Shown here: positions 58,125-64,000 of the stretch, in pieces
Layout of the letters: every line of letters starts with the position of its first letter
How positions within the stretch are numbered: the first letter of the stretch is position 1
Assembly: GCF_030867095.1 (NCBI RefSeq)
Contig: NC_081824.1
Coordinates: 143,187,433-143,251,432 of the forward strand
DNA length: 64,000 nucleotides
Source: Alligator mississippiensis
Lineage: Eukaryota > Chordata > Crocodylia > Alligatoridae
Direction: 5' to 3'
Program-made: the position numbers and the translations under genes
Notes under the pieces: model-generated
What the model was told of the DNA's origin: nothing
Seen by the model: only the letters and a program-made list of their open reading frames with translations
Database searches by the model: none

Positions 58125-59085
58125 ATAGATTCATAGATGTTAGGGTCAGAAAGGACCTCAATAGATCATCGAGTCCGACCCCCTGCATAGGCAGGAAAGA
58201 GTGCTGAGTTCAGATGACCCCAGCCAGATGCCTCTCTAACCTCCTCTTGAAGACCCCCAGGGTAGGGGAGAGCACCACCTCCCTTGGGAGCCCATTCCAG
58301 ACCTTGGCCTCTAACTGTGAAGAAGTTCTTCCTAATGTCTAGTCTAAATCTGCTCTGTGCTAGCTTGTGGCCATTATTTCTTGTAACCCCCGGGGGCACC
58401 TTGGTGAGTAGAGCCTCACCAATTCCCTTCTGTGCCCCCATGATGAATTTATAGGCAGCCACAAGGTCGCCTCTCAACCTTCTCTTGCGGAGGCTGAAGA
58501 GATTCAGGTGCCCTAGTCTCTCCTCGTAGGGATTGGCCTGCAAGCCCTTGACCGTACAAGTGGCCCTTCTCTGGACCCTCTCCAGGTTATCCATATCTCT
58601 CTTCAAGTGTGGTGCCCAAAACTGGATGCAGTACTCCAACTGTGGTCTGACCAGCATCCGATAGAGGGGAAGAACCAAGGAGGTGATACTGTTTGTCATG
58701 CATCTGCTGATGCATGATAAAGTGCAGTTAGCTTTGCTGATGACTTCGTCACACTGACAACTCATGTTCATCTTGGAGTCCATTAGGACTCTGAGATCCC
58801 TTTCCGCTTCCGTGCTGCCGAGCAGGCCATTTCCTAGGCAGCAGATATGCTGGATATTTTTCCTCCCTAGGTGCAGCACTTTGCATTTCTCCTTGTTAAA
58901 TCGCATTCTATTGTTTTTTGCCCGTTTGTCCAACCTGTCCAGGTCTGCCTGTAGTTCTTCCCTGTATGGTTGCCACCTCCTCCTATTTGACATCCACCCT
59001 CCCTTGACATTCAGGGTTCTGTCCTCCTTTTGGACAGATATTCTGTCCTCCTTTGATTCTGCTCCCATTTTTCTTGTTTTTCAGG
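58125..59085 (-). mobile_element. CR1 LINE, 5'-truncated, older subfamily, nested
   Basis: The 3' end is on the left: 'agattcatagatgttagggt' then 'aaaggacctcaatagatcat' on the plus strand, a CR1 3' terminus of a different subfamily from the 31-kb copy. It runs up to about 59,085, where the L2-like sequence resumes. Divergence from the other CR1 copies is clearly greater. Confidence 0.88.
58166..59068 (-). pseudogene. CR1 ORF2 C-terminal remnant, frameshifted
   Basis: A 300-codon open frame. From about residue 38 it matches the CR1 region after the polymerase active site: LQADLDRLDKRA, FNKEKCKVLHLGRKN, VRPQLEYCIQFWAPHLKRD and RRLRGDLVAAYKF. After RKNFFTV the frame leaves the family: the expected EAKVWNGLPREV continues in another frame, so a single-base indel lies near 58,311-58,317. 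The extra C-terminal residues are an artefact of this shift. The first 30 or so residues are low similarity and may be CR1 or flanking DNA. Confidence 0.82.
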
Positions 59086-59480
59086 GTCTCCTCTGGTGGG
59101 ATCCTATTTTGTTTTCCTATGAAAGTCCCAAAGATCTGTAGCCTCCGTTACCTCTTATACATCCTATCTTGGGGAACCTCTCTGTTCATAGTGCTACATC
59201 TGTTATCTTTAGGTCAATGACTCACAGATCTGTATCTTGCTCCCTTAAAAACACTGGACTTGCTACAGTCTTTCTAGATCTTCTTCCACAGCATAATAAG
59301 AATTCTGTTCTCATCAATTGAATAGCCACCACACTTATCTGACTTTCTTGACAGCTATTAGATTGCTTCTTTGGTAGTCATCACTCTGGTTGATATAAAA
59401 TAGAACTATGATGATATAGACCTAAATTATGTGCAAGGTCCTTTTACTCTGTGGCAAACTTGTGTAAGACTAGGAATTCT
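59086..59480 (+). mobile_element. L2-like LINE fragment, downstream of nested CR1
   Basis: 'cagggtctcctctggtggga' followed by 'tcctattttgttttc' reads like QGSLLGPILF. Then 'gtcaatgactcacagatctg' lies where ADDTQIYL is expected in L2-type elements. It continues the fragment left of the CR1. The frame is broken throughout. Confidence 0.45.
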
Positions 59481-59573
59481 GCAGCAGTTCTGATTGCATT
59501 ACAAGTTATGGATTTAAGTGTCAAGCATAAAAAAAAAAAATCAGTACAGAAGTCCCCAAGTTCTTATACAAGT

Positions 59574-59640
59574 TATATACATACATACATACATACATGT
59601 GAGATACATGCACACATACCCATGCACATGCATGCATGCA
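59574..59640 (+). repeat. (ATAC)n and (ATGC)n simple repeats
   Basis: A run of ATAC units (about 59,574-59,598), an interrupted CACATAC stretch, then a short ATGC run. No gene overlaps it. Confidence 0.9.
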
Positions 59641-59985
59641 TTGCTGTGGCCCCATTTTCAGATTTCAAGAGGACAACGATTTTCAACTTGACCACGCATA
59701 ATTGTATCCTAGACATCATTTGGGTCAAATGGCAGATTTTAGCAATTGAGTAGGAGGTAGCAGGGCTTTTGGCTAATAAGGAGAAGATAATTAATTTCCC
59801 TACCTACTTTGGGAAGGAGAAGACCGTCTAAGAGTCACACTAAGGTTATGAGACAAAGGCAACAGAAGCGTATGTCTGTTAAAGTTAACTCCAGTGAAAT
59901 ATGTTACAATTATGACATTTAAACTGTCATCTTTGCATTTCAGAGCTAATAGCCTTCTAAGAAGAATGGGATAGTTCACACTTAC

Positions 59986-60068
59986 GACAACTACTAGGCC
60001 TGGCTGCAGATTCAGAAAGACCTCTTCATCGGTTAGGTTTGCAAGATTTCCTTCACTAATAATTAAGG
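59986..60068 (-). CDS. Minus-strand gene, exon (83 nt)
   Basis: The acceptor 'ttaattatttgtag' and donor GTTGTC|gtaagt enclose 27 open codons after two leading bases: LIISEGNLANLTDEEVFLNL then QPGLVVV. A closer AG 13 bases downstream is also possible but gives a worse phase fit. The peptide looks coding. Confidence 0.58.
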
Positions 60069-60415
60069 CTACAAATAATTAAATGGAAGCTTAAGCTCTG
60101 GAAGAACATGTCTATGCAAGGGATATCTTTTAATGCAAACTGCATAGCTGTGGAACTGCAAAATATGCAGGGCCCTGCTTATACTGTATCAAGAACATTG
60201 CTGAACCTTATTATGTGACAACAGTGCCTTTTTTGAAACAGAATTCACCTTCAGCACCTACTGTGAAGGACAGTATTATCTACAATAGATGGACCTAGTT
60301 ATCTATTTCAAGTGTTTTTGCTTAGTGACCAGGATTTTGAGGACACTTAACAGAATTACAGCTTTATTGTAAAATATTTTCAACATTGCTTTTTGCTCTG
60401 GTTTACCAAACTTAC

Positions 60416-60441
60416 AAGAAGTATTAAAAAGGCATGCCTTT
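60416..60441 (-). CDS. Minus-strand gene, 26-nt exon (first found)
   Basis: An acceptor 'ttatttatcttttaag' and a strong donor CTTCTT|gtaagt bound 26 bases reading KACLFNTS with one base on each side. Its outgoing phase 1 matches the next exon. Short, so tentative. The frame-0 alternative contains a stop. Confidence 0.38.
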
Positions 60442-61419
60442 CTTAAAAGATAAATAACATGGGAGAACTACATATTCTGTGCCTGGCTCTCATCTTCTCT
60501 ATGACCTGTTTCCAACACCTTGGCAGTACAAAAAGCCCCTTATCATAGTAGTATGATGGTCCTTACTATCAATAAGAGTCAGGCCTGGAAATAGTCCTGC
60601 CTTCCAGTCCATGACTAGGGGTAAAATGTTTTAAAGAATTGTGAACTGCATGCGTCTGAGACTCTTCATTTAAACTATAAATGAACATTGTCCTCAGCAA
60701 AATTGGAATTACAAGCAGGTAAATTATATTATACATTAAAGTGATGCAAAACAGTGTTTAGATTAGAAATATTCTTAAAGTTAAATATAGCCATTCAAAA
60801 ATCTACAAAAATCTTCATTAATAGGGGTATAGTATATGGCTAAGGGGTGGGGCTACATGGGGTGGGAATATGATACCAAAAAAAATGGGGGATTGTATTC
60901 CCCATTTATTGGTATTGGGAATACCTGGGGTGGGAATGCAATATCAATAAACAGTTTAGGCCATGCCTCTACACAAATTTGTGCTAGTTCAACTAAATCA
61001 GTTAAAAATGCTTTGTAGCTAAACTAATGCCAGTCTGTAAGTGAACAAGGCCTTGAATTTTTTGAAACCCAATTCTATCTCACAAGACACTCTGAAAATC
61101 TTTTGGGTTCGTTTCTTTACTGCTTTTCATTCTATATAGTTATTTATCCCCATGCAAGAGTGAATGTGTAACACTATCATTGCAAACTGTTGGCATTTCA
61201 CAACCACTTTGTACAGGTTTCAAAGAGGAAGCAAGTTGCCGTAAGATGTTAAAGCCTGAAAAATCAGGCCTTCTCTAAGGAAGATATTTTGCTTATGCTT
61301 GTTTGTAAATCCTTGCTCTCTCTTCCCTATGAAAAACAGGGCTCTTTAAGAATTTCACACTTATGCGTCCAAAACACAAACCATTTCATAGCTATATACA
61401 GATTTTTCTTTAAGTTATT

Positions 61420-61620
61420 TTTCCATGCATTTTAACTTTTCTGCACAGCATCTTCATGGCACTTAATGTTGTCTCTGTTGGTGCTCTGTCAGTATAATGT
61501 CCTGAAATCAGTTTTAATTCATTTTCAAATGGCACTTTCCCTTCTTCATGTTTAAAAGGCTCCTTCATTTTATTTCTCTCACATCTCTGTGAACAATCTC
61601 TTCTGCTTCAGTGAGGCTCA
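61420..61620 (-). other. Open, coding-like minus-strand stretch of unknown nature
   Basis: One minus-strand frame is open for about 64 codons with coding-like composition, including HEEGKVPFENELKLISGHYT, and ends at a stop near 61,430. A second frame in the same place gives MSLTEAEEIVHRD just before a donor-like GAT|gtgaga. It may be an old exapted repeat, a conserved non-coding element or an exon. No frame is clearly preferred. Confidence 0.25.
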
Positions 61621-62013
61621 TCGTAACAAGGATCGAGCCAAGATATATTTGCCTTAGACCTGGCAAACAGGGGCCCATGTGGCCTACCTTTAGACTGGGG
61701 CAGGATGAAAGGGCAAGGAGGCCTCCTCACGGTTTGCTGTCATCTCTACTAATCCTCCCTTCGTTTAGAAACAATTAGAGAAGTCACCTGAAAGTGTCTA
61801 CAGAGAAAGTTCTCTTGATGAGTTATGAGAAGCCAATCTAACTCCAACAGCCAGTGCCAAAATTCTGCTCTTGCTTACATACATTGGGGAAACACTGTTT
61901 AGTGGAGTTACTCAAGATTTATAATTGAATAATACAGGGTTTGGCCTTGAGCCTTAAAAGAGGAGCACTAATTTGTGCATGGTCAGTGGCATAGAGTAAA
62001 GCCAGTTTTCCAT

Positions 62014-62093
62014 GAGTGTAATATATTTAAAAGTTATCTTGTGTGTGTGTGTGTGTACACACACACACGATAACTTTTAAATATACTACACTC
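62014..62093. repeat. 80-bp palindrome with (GT)n/(AC)n centre
   Basis: 'gagtgtaatatatttaaaag' plus 'ttatc' on the left pairs with 'gataacttttaaatatacta' plus 'cactc' on the right with one mismatch. Between them (GT)n turns into (AC)n at a central GTAC, so almost the whole 80 bases can fold back on itself or extrude as a cruciform. Confidence 0.92.
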
Positions 62094-62128
62094 GTGTGTG
62101 TATGTATGTATGTATACACACACACATT
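62094..62128 (+). repeat. GTGTAT/ACACAT simple repeat
   Basis: TGTG, TATG and CACA units directly after the palindrome, again partly self-complementary. Confidence 0.85.
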
Positions 62129-64000
62129 GTACTTAATATATTTATTTTTACACAGTGTTTCATACAATAAAATTCACCTTTATGCAGAGGGGCAATGAAA
62201 AGTCTCTACGGGATATACACCTATGGGCTCTTTTGAGGTCTTAAGCATCATAATGGGCTAGCCCCCTTACCAAGGACTAATTTCACACACTCTGAATAAA
62301 TTGGTGGAGACAAAAAATGAGCAAGTGCAGCTTATAGGAGTAACTGTGCAGCAAAGCAAGAGGGAAACGTGAACCTTGTCTAGAAACTACTTTGTGGACA
62401 GTGTACTAAACTGGATTTTGCCTGTATGACTCGACTACGCATTGCAATACAAGGGCAAGACTGCAAGACTGTCACCTGAAGTCAAAGTGGGAGTTCTGAC
62501 CACAAACCAACTAATTGCACAGTGAACCCTCCCTACACAAACCCTCTTTTATACTGCACCTAAGCAATATTATTCTTTTTCTTTAAATACTGTTATATGC
62601 AGTTGACGACTCAAGAAGGTATGAGAAGCCCTTGACTGCAGTGCTGCTAGGACTCTGCTGTTATTACGTTCATACGATGGTGGCAACGTGTCCCAGCAGT
62701 GACATGCCCAAACAAACATCACTCATCAGCTCCCATTCACATGTTCCAAACCTGTGGCAGTGAGACTACCCCAGAGATGCACTCCCCACTGCCCCATGTT
62801 CATTCTCAAGATCTTTGTCTCTGGCATCATTGAGGATGATCACTGAAGACAACCCCTGCACAGCTTTACATGTGCATTTCTGGGTTTGGCATGTGTGAGC
62901 AGGACCCAGTGGGTGCTTGGGAGTGCCTGTGTTTGGACATAATTCCAGCAAGCCATGGACATATGCTACATATACCAGCTAAATCAGTCTTTCATTGCAG
63001 CCACAGCTAATCCTGCAGCTACAATGACATGATAACATTTCAGAGGAATTAGTACATGATGGAAATAACAGCTGACTATGGCTCAATCCAGCCAAAGAAA
63101 AAATGCAAGTAGGAAGAAAAGTTATGCAGAGAGGAGCTGGAGGGGATGCTACCCTCACTCGCTACCAAGGCTACCCACTTTCCAATCACTGAAGGCAGCC
63201 TTGCAGTCCTGAGCAACGTGAAATGGCCAAAGTCTGTTGCTTGGGCAGCGCAGATTTGGATCAGTTATAGCACAGGTGGTGTTTGGGCTAGCTTTGGTAG
63301 TGGTCAAGTCTCAGCTCTAACAATGACCCCTTCTGTGGCTCAACCATTTAATTCTTTCAGGCCTTCACTTTTCCATCCATAGAACTGCTTACTTACATCA
63401 CAATATATACTGTTAGGTTTCATTTGTGTTTGTATAGTCATCTAATGATAAACAGTACCATATAAACAGGTTTTTTGCACAAATGGAGCTATCAATTAAA
63501 ATATAAAAAGAAATAGGAATAACCTTTATTTTGGTCTTATAGCATTCTCAGACCAAGAATATATCATTATGGTTGCCCTTGATGATACTTCACTATCCAG
63601 ATTATATTTTAGTCAAGATTAATTTAAATAGCCAGACATCAAGCAGAGTCCAAATGCAATTGTACACCTAACTCACACACATACTGTCACTCATTGCATG
63701 TATAAATCAGGTATTCATGTGCACAGATGACCAACTGTGCACACTGGTATGCTATTCAAGTAAAGCCACATGCTTTACTTTACAAAGCTAAACCTGCCTG
63801 AAAATCTAGACCTGCATTACAACATTTCATTTAGCAAGAAAAGGTGAAAACTGACAATATTTTTTTACTTTTTGTAGTAAGAGAGTGTGTGTATTTTTCC
63901 TCATGGCGTAAACAATTTTAGTAAGTCCAGCATGTGAAATGTCTGCCAGACAGACTTTATTAAATTAAAAGATAAACGGGGAGATGGAACTACTGAGTCC

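Larger units (their letters stand above)
24423..60441 (-). other. Gene model: 11-exon minus-strand gene, C-terminal part (about 304 residues)
   Basis: Eleven exons (60,416; 59,986; 53,104; 52,057; 34,478; 30,086; 29,097; 27,398; 26,838; 25,949; 24,423, by left coordinate) join in one frame with matching phases at all ten junctions. Every intron is GT-AG on the minus strand. The combined product is about 304 residues plus stop, rich in charged residues, with an aromatic segment SKTWKRNRKHYEDERRLIYL in the middle and a basic, glutamine-rich linker near the C-terminus. I see no signal peptide, membrane helix or named domain. The N-terminal exons are missing, since the first exon found needs an upstream partner in phase 2. 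The 17.5-kb intron 34,544-52,056 holds most of the large mobile elements. Identity unknown. Confidence 0.6.
60442..64000. other. Right-hand region, no confirmed gene
   Basis: Presumably intron or upstream region of the minus-strand gene. It contains a small imperfect hairpin near 60,870-60,910, the open stretch at 61.4-61.6 kb, the palindrome at 62.0 kb and AT-rich sequence with no recognised element from 63.4 kb on. Short frames at 62.77-62.95 kb and 63.15-63.38 kb lack support. Confidence 0.35.

Noticed and set aside
58764..59141. 125-codon plus-strand frame
   Set aside because: A chimera running from antisense CR1 into the L2-like fragment.

Overview
The window looks like intergenic and intronic DNA from a large vertebrate nuclear genome. 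The best fit is a crocodilian, with turtle as the alternative. Three CR1 LINE copies carry long reverse-transcriptase reading frames and a fourth is a short 3' stub. There are decayed MIR and L2-type fragments, many hAT elements with 8-bp target duplications, two solo retroviral LTRs, and no sign of Alu, B1 or young L1 elements. AT-rich background is broken by GC-rich blocks, most of which lie inside or next to class II elements. Nothing looks prokaryotic; there is no CRISPR array, operon or rRNA.

Genes. The best-supported host gene is on the minus strand and runs leftwards from about 60.4 kb to a stop codon at 24,423. I reconstruct 11 exons from splice sites, open frames and matching intron phases, giving about 304 residues of the C-terminal part of a charged protein whose family I do not recognise. 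Its introns hold most of the mobile elements between 24 and 60 kb. A second, weaker chain of five short plus-strand exons (20,443 to 22,818) ends in a coiled-coil-like tail and would converge tail to tail with the first gene. Isolated plus-strand exon-like stretches lie at 1.0, 5.5, 6.1 and 12.2 kb, and one on the minus strand at 21.1 kb.

Mobile DNA, left to right: MIR (1.2 kb), a Charlie-like hAT (3.6 kb), a 1.55-kb hAT with a long internal foldback (9.5-11.0 kb), a GC-rich repeat (12.5 kb) and a CR1 3' stub (13.0 kb). Next come two oppositely oriented solo LTRs with perfect 5-bp duplications (14.5 and 16.0 kb), a palindromic MITE (17.8 kb) and a hAT with an exact 8-bp duplication (28.3 kb). 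A near-intact 5'-truncated CR1 follows (31.0-33.4 kb), then another MITE (35.7 kb), a GC-rich hAT remnant (40.2-41.3 kb) and a composite of palindromic, GC-rich class II sequence (42.1-46.1 kb). To the right are a CR1 whose catalytic FADD reads FADN (47.8-48.9 kb), three small hATs (49.0, 50.4 and 51.0 kb), a long inverted repeat (55.6-56.2 kb), a hairpin (57.5 kb), a CR1 nested in an L2-like LINE (57.9-59.5 kb) and a TG/CA-centred palindrome (62.0 kb).

Limits. No alignment or splice-prediction tool was available. Exon calls are read by eye, so short exons in particular are hypotheses. No host gene name is assigned.
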